The notes under the pieces: generated by a model
The model's input: only the letters and a program-made list of their open reading frames with translations
Database searches by the model: none
Told to the model about the DNA's origin: nothing
Made by a program: the position numbers and the translations under genes
NCBI GenBank assembly: GCA_963402885.1
Contig: OY727103.1
Coordinates: 18,068,085 to 18,132,084, forward strand
Source: Antedon bifida
Lineage: Eukaryota; Echinodermata; Crinoidea; Comatulida; Antedonidae
Direction: 5' to 3'
Length of the DNA stretch: 64,000 bases
Shown here: positions 47,196 to 57,530 of the stretch, in pieces
Layout of the letters: each line of letters starts with the position of its first letter
Position numbering within the stretch: position 1 is the first letter of the stretch

Positions 47196-49180
47196 AATAT
47201 CTAAAATCACAAAATATATCATCGATCAGATTTTGACATACATAGCTACCAGTACACTGTGATGGTGGGTATACAGCCAGAATCTATCACAAAACAACAT
47301 GGGCCTGCCTCTACACTGATTTCACCGTTTAGTATGTAGAGTACACCTTGAAATAATTATAATAACAACACTTCTATTTGCGTTTAAAATTATAAATACG
47401 TCCAGGAATCATTAGCATATTACAAAATTAAACATTGAGAAAATCTCATATTTTGTATATAAACCTGGGAAGGGTGCTCTTCCCTGGTATAACATAAGAA
47501 AATTAGCGTCATCCCAAACGGTATATTATGATTCTATCCCATTTCATTTCAGAACATTTATTTCTCTTTTCTTTTCTATTTCCAGTACAATCGTAGACGC
47601 AATTTCGCTCCATTTGATGAAATAAATATGGTAATATAAATGTATGTGATCATGAGAAAAATTGGATTGATTGTGGTTTGGTGTTTGGGGGTTAAAACAT
47701 ATATTATTTATTTGTGTTTGGTTGTTTGATTTGTCTTCCACTTTCTAACATCGTGTTGTAGGCCTACAATATCGTCGGAGTGGTTCGAAAGTTGATTAAC
47801 TGATCCTACCACCCACAGGCATTTTTTACCCACATTTGAAATAACACGTAACTGAATTACTTAGGCTAAATATCAATAAAAGAGCACGAGCACAGTTGGT
47901 CTAAACAATAATTAAAGCACGCGCAAAAGGGCGTTCGTGTGCGTTGCGTGAAAGATAAATATTAACTTTATTCACTATGGTAGGCCTATAATAATAAAAT
48001 AGGTGAAAAGGAGGAGAAATAAATTTCGGCTGACAACGTGTAATTATGATTCCTGAATATTTTGCTTACTGGATTATTTTGAAAGCGTGTAAGGACGTGA
48101 CCACTACTATAGACAAAAATCAATAGGCCTACATCCGACAATGTTCACAGTATTTTACACGGGTAGGGTAAAATTGGTCCACGTCCACCATAGTTAGCGA
48201 TAATATACATATATTGCCTGCTTAGAGGTGAAATATAAGATTTGACATCCCCGAGGGAATGATTTTTTGCTCGAGGGAAATATATTCCAGAGTATTATTA
48301 ACAATTATTGACCCATTACTTACCCGGGTAAATAGAATGTTTAGTGGCCGGGGAGGCTTGAGAAAAGGACCTAGTGAAGCGGGTGCGCACAATGGACTGA
48401 GTAGGCCTATGCTACAACACACCAATTCGGATGCTAGTCAAGTCGTCCCATCGCAAATCTCCCCATACAAATGCTTGTATCAAAGCAAATTGGGTGCTAT
48501 ACCCTGTCCCATGTGTGAACGCTGCATGTCGTAGTTATAATGTAACCTTTTCTGCTTTCACAACGTGTCTTTACATGAATTGGAATCAAACATATTTAAT
48601 TTTTTGAAATGGTAGGCCTACTGTTAACCTAATTCCTATGATACAGTAGAAATATGTGACACCAATGACTGCTGTATCACATAATTTGCATAGATGCTGG
48701 AAATGATGTCCTTTGCATAGATACAGTAGGCCGAGTATTGTTTAAAAATGTATTTATATAAACTGCTTATTCGTCAATTGAACAAATTCATTGTAAAGCG
48801 GCGTTGCTTTTCTTTTTATTTTTATTGCATATATTAACTAATAACAGGGCATTATTCCAAGCATGAATATTTATAACAACTTTGTCAGTCGTTAAATTAA
48901 ACATGTTAGCGACACGCAACAGGTAGTTTAAATCATTTGTTATTATTCTTTTAATAAATTTAATTAAGCCTACTGTAGAAATAAATTAATTTTGTTGATA
49001 TATTTATAATAATATTTATGTGTGTATAATCAGCTCATCATTTTTTCTCGAAGGCGCCATGACTATATACCATATTATTTAACACCATATTATTTTCACA
49101 TAACGTGAAAGGGTTTGCCATTTTAAAGATGGCAAAAACAAAAATCCTCATGGGAAACTGTGATCCTTTTCTATCATTAG
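47196..49180. other. Non-coding stretch
   Basis: No gene is supported. The 91-codon plus frame at 48259-48534 has no domain; there are scattered TAGGCCTA motifs. Confidence 0.4.
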
Positions 49181-49512
49181 CCAACGCAAGTCTGGGCATG
49201 CGCACAACTTCACAAGATGCACAATTATTTTAGACAACGCACGTCTGTGCATGCGCACAACTTCACAAGATGCACAATTGTTTTAGACAACGCAAGTCTG
49301 TGCATGCGCACAACTTCACAATTATTTTAGACAACACAAGTCTGTGCATGCGCACAACTTCACAAGATGCACAATTATTTTAGAAAACGCAAGTATGTGC
49401 ATGCGCACAACTTCACAAGATGCACAATTATTTTAGACAACGCAAGTCTGTGCACGCGCACAACTTCACAAGATGCACGTCTGTGTATGCGCACAACTTC
49501 ACAAGATGCACA
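49181..49512 (+). repeat. Minisatellite, 53-bp unit with GCATGCGCAC
   Basis: Six to seven units read CAACGCAAGTCTGTGCATGC, GCACAACTTCACAAGATGCA, CAATTATTTTAGA. One lacks the AAGATGCAC part and the last are shortened. Each unit has the near-palindrome GTGCATGCGCAC, close to an NRF-1 site. The array ends about 160 bp before the left end of the large transposon. Confidence 0.85.
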
Positions 49513-49672
49513 TTGAGATAATGATTAGCTTTAGCCTGTTATCCACCAGGCAAAATAATGTATTCGCGCTGATTGGGAGGAACTGTCACTGCGAAAAATG
49601 CACAACCAATCAATACTCGGGAATATTCGCCTAAACAGAAAATTTTATAAAAATTAAATAAATTAAATTTAA

Positions 49673-50100
49673 TTACTTTTAAAGGATAACTTGACTGAGG
49701 ACCATATTTTAACAACGTATTAGGAATGTACATATGATTTCAAGACAATCGCGAGATTAAGGATATCGCCACACGCGCTCGCCGTACAGTCGTCGTAAAT
49801 TGATGTGACGTCAGAGGTGCATCGCAAAATCTACTTAATGAGTTTTCACTGTTAACATAGAAGAGATAGGTACCGTCACTTCAGTTGCTAATTTTACCTG
49901 TATTAGGCTTTAATTTGCCAAAATGTTTAGTCTAGTATTTTGAAGAAACACTTCAATATCCAGATAGGCAAAAGAAACAAGAAAAAAATCAACATTTATA
50001 TTTTTTACGATTTATTTAAAAAGTGTGTTTACTAGAAATGTTCGCCATTTGTAAGATTGAGAAAGTATGACGTATGTGATGACGTGTTGGAATCATTCAA
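49673..50100 (+). repeat. Left outer terminal inverted repeat
   Basis: GAGGACCATATTTTAACAAC, then AAGGATATCGCC, CGCGCTCGCCGTACAG, GAGTTTTCACTGTTA, and CACTTCAATATCCAGATA all recur inverted at 63035-63481. Mismatches are frequent enough to show that the arms have diverged since insertion or are not recently homogenised. Confidence 0.88.
49806..49813. promoter_or_regulatory. CRE palindrome in left TIR
   Basis: TGACGTCA is a perfect cAMP-response-element palindrome. It is conserved at the mirrored site in the right TIR (63338-63345), within otherwise mismatched surroundings. Confidence 0.55.
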
Positions 50101-50172
50101 CCATATCGCACTCAAAACGTGTGGTGTGACACGCGCGATGGGTCGTGTCGGTGTGTGTGGTGGTGATTCTGC

Positions 50173-50580
50173 CTATATCTACGGTGGCCCACAACTGTCA
50201 CGCACAGTATATAAATCATATTCACACAATTAAAGAAGAATCACACAATTAAAGAAGGAATCACACAATTAAAGAAGAAATTGCACAATTAAAGAAGAAA
50301 TCGCATATAAACAAAAGAAAGCATGAAAATATAAAACGAAATGCACAAATAAAGAAGAAACGCGCAATTAAAGAAGAGCTTCGCACAATTAAAGAAGTCC
50401 GCAACAAATTCGAAAGCTCCTCGCACAATTAAAGAAGTCCGCAACAAATTCGAAAGCTCCTCGCACAATTAAAGAAGTCCGCAACAAAATCAAAAGCTCC
50501 TCGCACAATTAAAGAAGTCCGCAACAAATTCGAAAGTACCTCGCACAATTAAAGAAGTCCGCAACAAATTCAATTCCTCA
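50173..50580 (+). repeat. Left inner inverted repeat with subterminal tandem array
   Basis: It starts TATCTACGGTGGCCCACAAC and includes a TATA box. Four or five short units of the type CACAATTAAAGAAGAAAT come next, then five units with an exact 40-bp period starting at 50381, 50421, 50461, 50501 and 50541. The unit reads TCGCACAATTAAAGAAGTCC plus GCAACAAATTCGAAAGCTCC. The same array occurs inverted at 59707-60068. Arrays of this kind next to terminal repeats commonly bind transposases (family knowledge); the role here is inferred. Confidence 0.9.
50208..50215 (+). promoter_or_regulatory. TATA box for the HECT gene
   Basis: TATATAAA lies about 430 bp before the HECT start codon and is conserved at the mirrored position in the right arm. 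Transcription would start near 50240, placing the 40-bp repeats in the 5' leader. Confidence 0.6.
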
Positions 50581-50638
50581 CTACTGCAAACGCACAAATT
50601 CAATTCCTCACCGCAGCAGACGCACGTGTTCAACTGAG

Positions 50639-50720
50639 ATGATGTTTTTTTGTCAAGCTTGTGGTAAACATAGGCCTATTCAGCACAAATTTTGTGCCAA
50701 TTGTGGGACCAGTATTTTTG
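50639..50720 (+). other. Coding exon 1 of the HECT gene (zinc ribbon)
   Basis: ATG at 50639 opens 27 codons plus one base, ending at a consensus donor G|GTAAGT. Key residues: Cys5, Cys8, Gly9, His16, Phe18, Cys19, Cys22, Gly23. It is too short to be found as a single frame. A second ATG directly follows the first, so either may serve. The next exon starts by completing Asp28-Leu29. Confidence 0.8.
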
Positions 50721-53700
50721 GTAAGTTTTATTAAGTAATATTTATTTGAGGGATATGTTCCAGTGGGTTGCCTTTTTACTAGGTGGTAGGTAGGCCCTAA
50801 TGCCGGGGGAAGGTAGGTTTGCATGGCATGGATGGATCATGGCTCCATGCATGGATCTAAACGGGCTAGAAGATAAGCCTGTTGCTATAAAAGCCCAATA
50901 CAGACCTACCATATACAGGTACGTCTCCCTCCAATTAAAGACCCCTCTAATCAGGGAGGTATAAGCTCCCTGCTCTAATTAAAAACTCCCTCCAATTAAA
51001 GATAGGGATACCGAGAGCTGACTCCATTTTCATTACCACGATTAAACAGCGCGCACGTTACTACGCGCGCAATGTCATTGACGCGGTGTTTTTTTTACTT
51101 TGGTAAACACTTTTTATTAGGTAATTATTTTGAAAATAAATTAATTATGAAAATATCCTTTTGAGTAAATATTTATTTACCTATTATTCTATAAGATCAA
51201 GTATTTTTTATTTCCATTTCATTCAACCAAAAATGTGAATATAAGTGGTTAAAAAAGATTATTAATATCGCCTAGCGCCTATAGCTTTTACTACGAAACC
51301 CTCGGAAGGCTCAATGACCTACCATTTTCAACCTTATTTTTTTAGTTCTCTAGAGATATCGAAGTCGCATATTAAGGGGACACTTTCCTTTCAAACGAGG
51401 GGATATAGGGCCTAATTAATATTTTAACACACGACCAACCCCTATTTATATTCCATTCTGGTTATATATATACATATACATGTACATATACATATTCATG
51501 TAATACAAAAAGGATCTCGGTGTCAAGTCTTTGACTTTCCAGTCCGACATTGTCCAATTAAATGTAAAATGTTATGACATTTTTCATTGGCCAGGCCTAA
51601 TTGTTACCCCACTTCGTATCACCAACATTGTCAATTTTGGCCCTAATTAGTAATATATTAAAGATGTATAGTCCCTTGAAACAGTACAAATAAAGATCAA
51701 TCAATTTCAATTTTGAATAGACCATAAATATAGTTATATGAAAGTTATACACTTTACGTCTAAAAATCGAGCGAAAAAACAAACAGTTTACATAAATACG
51801 GGTAAATTAGTGTGATTATATTTCGTCCTAATAATGCTACTCCGTAAACCGTTAAAACAGAGATTTTTTAAAAAATGTAAAAACAATGCATTACTATAGA
51901 GAATCGCTGTACAAAATAAACGCGTAGAGCCAGCCAGAGCCGTTAAATTGAATGGATTAAAGCTATTTTTTTTTGGTTTAAAATCATCAAAATAATGTTA
52001 TTATTGTTTTAACAAAAACCTTTAAACAAATTGATTCAATCCATTCAAAGTCGCAACTCTTTATGGCTCTGGGTTTGTTGATGTACTACGCATGCGCATG
52101 TACGTGTGAACAGATTGTATAATTAGGGCGTTATAACGCCCTAATTACGGCGTTATAATGCCCTAATACGGCGTTATAACGCCGTATTTTTATAAAATAA
52201 TTTTTTTCTTTGGCGGAAATCAGCCACCGTACGGATCACTGGCCACGTTCGCCGACAATGAAGAAATACGTTTCCGTGATCGCTTGATGAATGTTGACCA
52301 ACCATAGGCCTATAAATGGATTTAAAAGGATGGAATTCTAAAATAGGCATTACTTCCTCAGCCACATATGATCATTATGTGGCCCTTCATCATCCCACTG
52401 CTAAAACAGACCGGGACCAACTTGCCCAAGTTATTTTCTCGACGGTATAACATTTCCCTGGCTGCAGTCGAGGCCTCATCCTCCTAGCCTAAGCCTAGGG
52501 TCGGATACCCGCCCTAACTTATTTCAACCTTCTTTCTATTTGTATTGTATAGGCCAAGGCATATGGAATTCAATTTAAAGTAACTATAGGCCTATTGTGT
52601 TTAAGTGTTCGATTGATTTATCAGAGTATTATACCAGGCCTACTAGGAGTTTATACGAGTCGCATTCAAGTTAAGTTTTCGCCGTCGACGATATCGGCAG
52701 CAAAAGTGTTGTGTTTGCATAATTCATGAGCAACGCATTGCAAGTCGGAATATGTTTTACTTAAATTCCGCTTGAGAAACGCTGTCTGTCAGACAGTTAT
52801 TTTTTTTAGAAATTAGTCTGTATCTCTTTTTTTCAAGCTATTTTTTGGTGAAAGTTAATAACTATTATGATATTTCAAAACGGCAAATTTCATTTCAAAA
52901 TCTATTTTTTACCATTTTTAAAATTTATTCAAAGGGACAATACATCTTTAAGGTTGGTTCAAAACTGCCGCAACGTACGCAACGCAACGTAAGGACTGCT
53001 CTTCCGACAATATCGTTACAAAGTACATACGGTTCCCACTTGGGTCTCATGCGAACGGAACGCAGTCATTTCCGCGGGAACATACCTCTTGCGTGCACTT
53101 GATACCTTGCGTCTCGTCATTGCGTTGTGTCCTAGTGGGGACCAAGCTTTATGATGATTGAAATTCCCTTGTCCCTTTGAAAAATGACTTGCACAGGATT
53201 TCAAATTGCAACGCAGCACCCTGATTCACAATTTCCCAATATCATCATCTTTCCATTGTTTGTATGTCATTTCAAAAACTTGCTCATACAATTGTTTTTT
53301 TTTATTTTAATCTTAAATGTATACTGTATGCCTACTTTGAAATTGCATGAAAAGTATTGTTACAGTATATTAATTAATTAACTCTAATGATGGTTACTCA
53401 TTTTCAATTAAAATAAAAGAAGAAGAATCTATGTTTATCATTTTCACTTTGTTGATTTGTTTTTTCAAGAACACGCTAAGTCTCCCATGGGATATCCCTA
53501 TTAAGGGGACACTATTGGTGTGGTTGAGTTTTTGATGTTCATGGAAATTGATCCAGGCTAGTTATTCATATCATAGACTTTACTGCCTTACTGCAATCGC
53601 TGTATAAATCACCTACGGTACTACTTCATAACATTTGTTGTATTATTATGTAATGTTTTTTTGCAGATCTTGACAAGCCAACTACTAGTACAACACCAGA

Positions 53701-55771
53701 TATACCACCATCATCAAGTTTCATGCCTACAGGTAATTAGACAAAAAATAGGATCAGGCATACTGTAAGGCTATTGAAGAAGACGACGACGACATTAAAA
53801 AAAATGCGAAACCTCACTATTAGTAGTTAAAACACTGTTACTTAATTTTGAATTACTGTAGCCTACCCGTAACTGGTTTTAAATTTTTATTTTTTAGGTA
53901 GTGGCCCAATTAAATCTTTTGAATCATACAGAAAAGGTAAAGGCAGAGAGTGGAAAACAAGAGTGACCAAGAAAAAAGATGATAAAGATAGAGACCAAGA
54001 TGTTGTTATCACGCTTGGTCTTCTTGAATGGTCAGCGCAAGGATTATGCCTAAAACAAAAGCGTGGTCAACGATTGGCATTGAGAGTGAGCACAAAGGAT
54101 TCTTACAAGACAATCCTTGACAAAGCAGAGAAGAAATGGAAAGACTACAATTGTGATTCATACACTGAAACAGAGTACATTCTTGCATACAGTAATGGTA
54201 AATGTGCACAGTTTATGCCAGGGACATTTCAGTTTTTTGACTTGAAGAAGTACAGAGAAGAGGTGGGAAAGGAATTCAAGCGTATAGTGTTCTATCTGTG
54301 CACTCTGGAAGACCATCTCTTGGCAGAAAAGAAGGATATTGATAGTGAACACGATTCTGAACCTCTCACTAAGCAGATGAGAGTATTTGATGAATTTGAT
54401 ATCACTACCTTTGATGATAATGCATTTACAGCAGAGTCATTGCTAAGCAACGTACAACCACAACATACAGCCACTGAGAACAATCACAGCTCTACAGCAA
54501 TATCCACAGAAACCACAAATCCACCAGTAGCAACAAACGAGCAAGTGATAAATACATCATGCACAGAAGTTGAAGAATTTGACAGGAAAGAATTGTCATT
54601 CAAAGAGAAACTGGAAAACATTGGAAAGGCATTTCAAGACAGTGGTGATCCGGAAATTCTATCTGTACGTCGAAGGAAGCTCTGGCAGGACACTGCTCAA
54701 AAACTTGGTCGTCTTTATGCGAATTGCATAAAACCATTCAGTGTGTCATTCATTGGAGAAGCTGGTATTGATGCCGGGGGCCCGAAAAGAGAATTCTTTT
54801 CTTTACTTTTTGATGACTGCAAAAAGCATCTCTTCGCTACTGGTGATGGTAGCAGTTTCACCTTACTCCATGATGTTGAGAAGATGAGAAAGGGGGAATT
54901 TCAGCTACTTGGTAACATGATTTCTATTGCACTGCTGTATGAATGTGCAGGGCCACGTTGCTTCACCCCCTCATTGACTGCATGCTTACTGAATGGTCCA
55001 GAAATTCGACCAACCATTCAGGAGATTCCCGATTTCGAAATTCAGGAGAGATTAAGATCTTTAATGGCAGCAAAAGATGATGAGGAATTTCAGGGTATGA
55101 TGTCAACCTTTGAAGAAAGGTTTTCCTTTGGTGTGACCCGGTTCAAGGTTCCCTTTTCTGAAAGGGAAGATATGACCAGAAATATTGCCCAGCATTTTTG
55201 TATTTCCGCTTGCAATGAAGAAATACAAGAGGTTCGAAGAGGAATGGAGGTTATCGGGGTGCTTAAGGTTTTAGAAGAGCATTATGAGGAAAGTAAACAT
55301 GAGTTCCTTCTGTCAGAAATTCAGAAAGCTTCAAGTATTCTCGGTATATTTACCAGCATAGAATACACACATGTGAAAGAAGGGGATTCGCTTGATAGGG
55401 GGAAAAGAGATTTGGAAGAAGACATATTTTATAACTTCACAAACTGCATGGAGACTCTACAGCACGAGGGTACAATGGAATTACCCCTTATCATCCTTGA
55501 AGATGATGGCTCTGAGAGGGAAATTAACACTGTAATTACTTTGCAGGAAGTAACAAGATTTGTCACAGGATCAAAATATGTAACGGCGTCATTAGAGGGC
55601 AAAGGCACGATTTGCTTCGACCACTTGAAAAGAAGTGGCACACTCATGGTCAACACATGCAACATTGTATTGACTTTTCCTGTTTTGGAGAAATACTATG
55701 GATCTCCAGATGTTTTTATTAAGAGTTTCTTTGAAGATATGCGTTCAGATTCTGGCTTTGGTATGGTATAG
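50639..55771 (+). CDS. HECT E3 ubiquitin ligase with N-terminal zinc ribbon (transposon gene)
   Basis: Three coding exons, 50639-50720, 53667-53732 and 53898-55771, join in frame (phase 1 at both junctions; donors GTAAGT and GTAATT, acceptors TTTTTTTGCAG and TTTTATTTTTTAG) to give 673 residues. Exon 1 encodes a zinc ribbon with Cys5-X2-Cys8, X10, Cys19-X2-Cys22. Exon 2 is a Thr/Pro/Ser-rich linker. Residues about 55-190 form a conserved-looking charged domain I cannot name. Residues 240-275 are a low-complexity Thr/Asn-rich linker. The HECT domain runs from about 320 to the end: GEAGIDAGGPKREFF at 336-350, and the catalytic region NTCNIVLTFP with Cys637, 36 residues from the C-terminus, closing on GFGMV. 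It resembles the G2E3-like HECT proteins that are abundant in invertebrate genomes. All key residues are present, so activity is likely. A plausible AATAAA signal is at 56201. The gene converges on the integrase gene. Confidence 0.88.
50925..51005 (+). repeat. CCTCCAATTAAAGACC repeat in HECT intron 1
   Basis: TACAGGTACGTCTCCCTCCA and ATTAAAGACCCCTCTAATCA, then a second CTCCCTCCAATTAAAGA, form the block. A related block lies inverted at 58872-58958, in the first intron of the integrase gene, so either it belongs to the element's ancestral inverted repeat or the same small repeat inserted twice. Confidence 0.55.
52122..52186. repeat. Nested palindromes with GCGTTATAACGC core
   Basis: A perfect 24-bp palindrome at 52122-52145 (halves ATTAGGGCGTTA / TAACGCCCTAAT) is followed by an imperfect one and by a perfect 20-bp palindrome TACGGCGTTATAACGCCGTA at 52167-52186. 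The core CGTTATAACG is shared. The cluster can form stable cruciforms. Confidence 0.85.
52951..53149. mobile_element. MITE, 'CCCACTAGGACGCAACG' family, in HECT intron 1
   Basis: AGGTTGGTTCAAAACTGCCG plus CAACGTACGCAACGCAACGT at the left, and CATTGCGTTGTGTCCTAGTG plus GGGACCAAGCTT at the right, flanked by TA on both sides. Inserted later than the host transposon. Confidence 0.75.
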
Positions 55772-56293
55772 CATGTTACATAACATTTGTTACACATCAA
55801 CACATTTATTTTACATCATATAGTATTAACATAGTATAACATGTGATAATTAATAACAATCATTACATATCATAACCATTTTGATGATTATTATTACATA
55901 TAACAGTTTTTATCGTATTCAAACTAAATTAAGCTTGAGTCGTTCTGTGACAAAACGACGTAACTTGGAATCAGTTTCTGAGAAAATGTATACAGTCATG
56001 TGATAATCAACATTTCAAAATTTAAATATAAGTATAAGTAGTAAAGTAAAGTGATATGTCCTTTTTACAGTAACAGACAGTTATTACACTACCGTATTAG
56101 AAAAACATTGTAAAAATAATTGGAGGCCAATTTCACTGCTAAATTTATGACTACAAAATTGCTTCTAAAGTGTTGTCCTCTATAGTCAGTCAGTAGGCCT
56201 AATAAAGAGTTTTGTTTTCATTTATTACGTATACAACGATTTCCCAACGTGTCTGTCTTTATGATGTGCTTCCATTTTCTGTTTCTTTAGGCT

Positions 56294-56441
56294 AAAGGCG
56301 GGTTTCCATCGGGCGCGGTAACGGAGCGCGGAGCGGAAAACCTAATTGGAACATAAAATGAGAGCGAATTGTGTTCCAATGGATTAGAATAGCTTTTTCC
56401 GCTCCGCGTTCCGTTACCGCGTCCAATGGAAACCTGCCTTT
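56294..56441. mobile_element. Hairpin MITE, 148 bp
   Basis: AAAGGCGGGTTTCCATCGGG plus CGCGGTAACGGAGCGCGGAG CGGAAAA is matched by an inverted TTTTTCCGCTCCGCGTTCCG plus TTACCGCGTCCAATGGAAAC CTGCCTTT. The central loop also pairs (ATTGGAACA / TGTTCCAAT), so almost the whole element is one hairpin. Confidence 0.85.
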
Positions 56442-56664
56442 CGGGAGGTTTAGCTACCAGTACGTGGTACGCGTAGAAAATGTGCTGACGTCATTGATTT
56501 TGCGCACATCTCAATCAATTGTTACGCATGGAACATTTACGCGTAGATTCCAGGCATTCCTGAGTAAAAAGCGCAACAAATTCTACCCGTAGGCCTCCCC
56601 TACACATACCTAGCAACGGGTAGCTAACCTCCCTATTGACAAAGCCTAACGTATGTCTCGCATA

Positions 56665-57178
56665 AAGGCCTGTTTATGACTACAACGATAACGATCGACG
56701 ATAAAAAGATTAAAGCTATTTTTCCTATAGAAAATATAAGAAGTAGTTTTTATACCAGCATGATTCAATAACGATTTATTGTGTACACGATAAAAAAAAT
56801 TTCCACAAATCAATTTAATTATATGACGTCACAATCATGGAAAAACGATGAAATCGTAGTAGTACGTACAGACAATTTTATCGTTTTTTCATGAATATGA
56901 CGTCACTTTATTCGATTTGTGAAAGTATTTTTGTATCGTATACACGATGGAGAGAGGCATTATATACCAATAGATAAAAGCTTTGGTCCTCTCTCCTTCA
57001 TCTTTTTTTTTTCTTTGTAATGTATTATACCATATGGACAATTGTCTGAAATAAAAGTTGAATTGATAGATCGTTATTGAATCGTGCTAGTATGAAAAAT
57101 TCTCTTATTTATTATATTTTCTATAGGAACAATTGCTTTTTATCGTCGATCGTTATCGCTGTAGTATAAACAGGCCTT
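56665..57178. mobile_element. MITE with TA duplication, 514 bp
   Basis: The left end AAGGCCTGTTTATGACTACA plus ACGATAACGATCGACGATAA is inverted at the right end (TTTATCGTCGATCGTTATCG plus CTGTAGTATAAACAGGCCTT), with TA on each side. The internal halves also pair (TATTTTCCTATAG / CTATAGGAA...). A fragment of the same family is at 21057. Confidence 0.85.
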
Positions 57179-57530
57179 TAGATACCAGGTTTTCTTTGCA
57201 GTGATTCTGCACATGTAAACAAGCAAAACAGTGACTACTGGTTCTCCTCAGGTCTTATAAACATAATTGAGTGCAATTTTGTTTTATGTGATTAGAGTTA
57301 AAGGGGCCTTCAACAGCCGGAATTAGATGACTTTTCAGGAGAGTGGCGGACGTTAATTTGTTGATACATAGGTGGTATTCAACATTGGTTATATGATAAA
57401 TGAATGGTCCATCGGTTCTTTGAAAATCCTACAATTTATGAACAATCTATTTCCGTATTTATTATTAATAGTTTAGAAAATAAATAAAGCTGGTGCTCAG
57501 TGTTCATCATTATTGATATGTCGCATGAGG

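Larger units (their letters stand above)
50721..53666 (+). other. Intron 1 of the HECT gene (2.9 kb)
   Basis: It contains a CTCCCTCCAATTAAAGACC repeat block (about 50925-51005), AT-rich filler, a palindrome cluster at 52122-52186, and a MITE at 52951-53149. No coding exon is evident inside it. Confidence 0.65.
55772..57530. other. Convergent 3' region between HECT and integrase genes
   Basis: It holds the 3' ends of both genes. AATAAA at 56201-56206 on the plus strand could serve the HECT gene, and AATAAA on the minus strand (57463-57458) could serve the integrase gene, 68 bases past its stop. Two MITEs (56294-56441 and 56665-57178) lie between. No other gene. Confidence 0.6.

Noticed and set aside
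50381..50580. CRISPR-like regular 40-bp repeats
   Set aside because: The units are contiguous tandem repeats without distinct spacers, occur inverted at the other transposon end, and the DNA is animal.
53963..53965. GTG as the start of the HECT protein
   Set aside because: The frame stays open upstream to a consensus acceptor at 53897, and two upstream exons join in exact phase to an ATG with a zinc ribbon.
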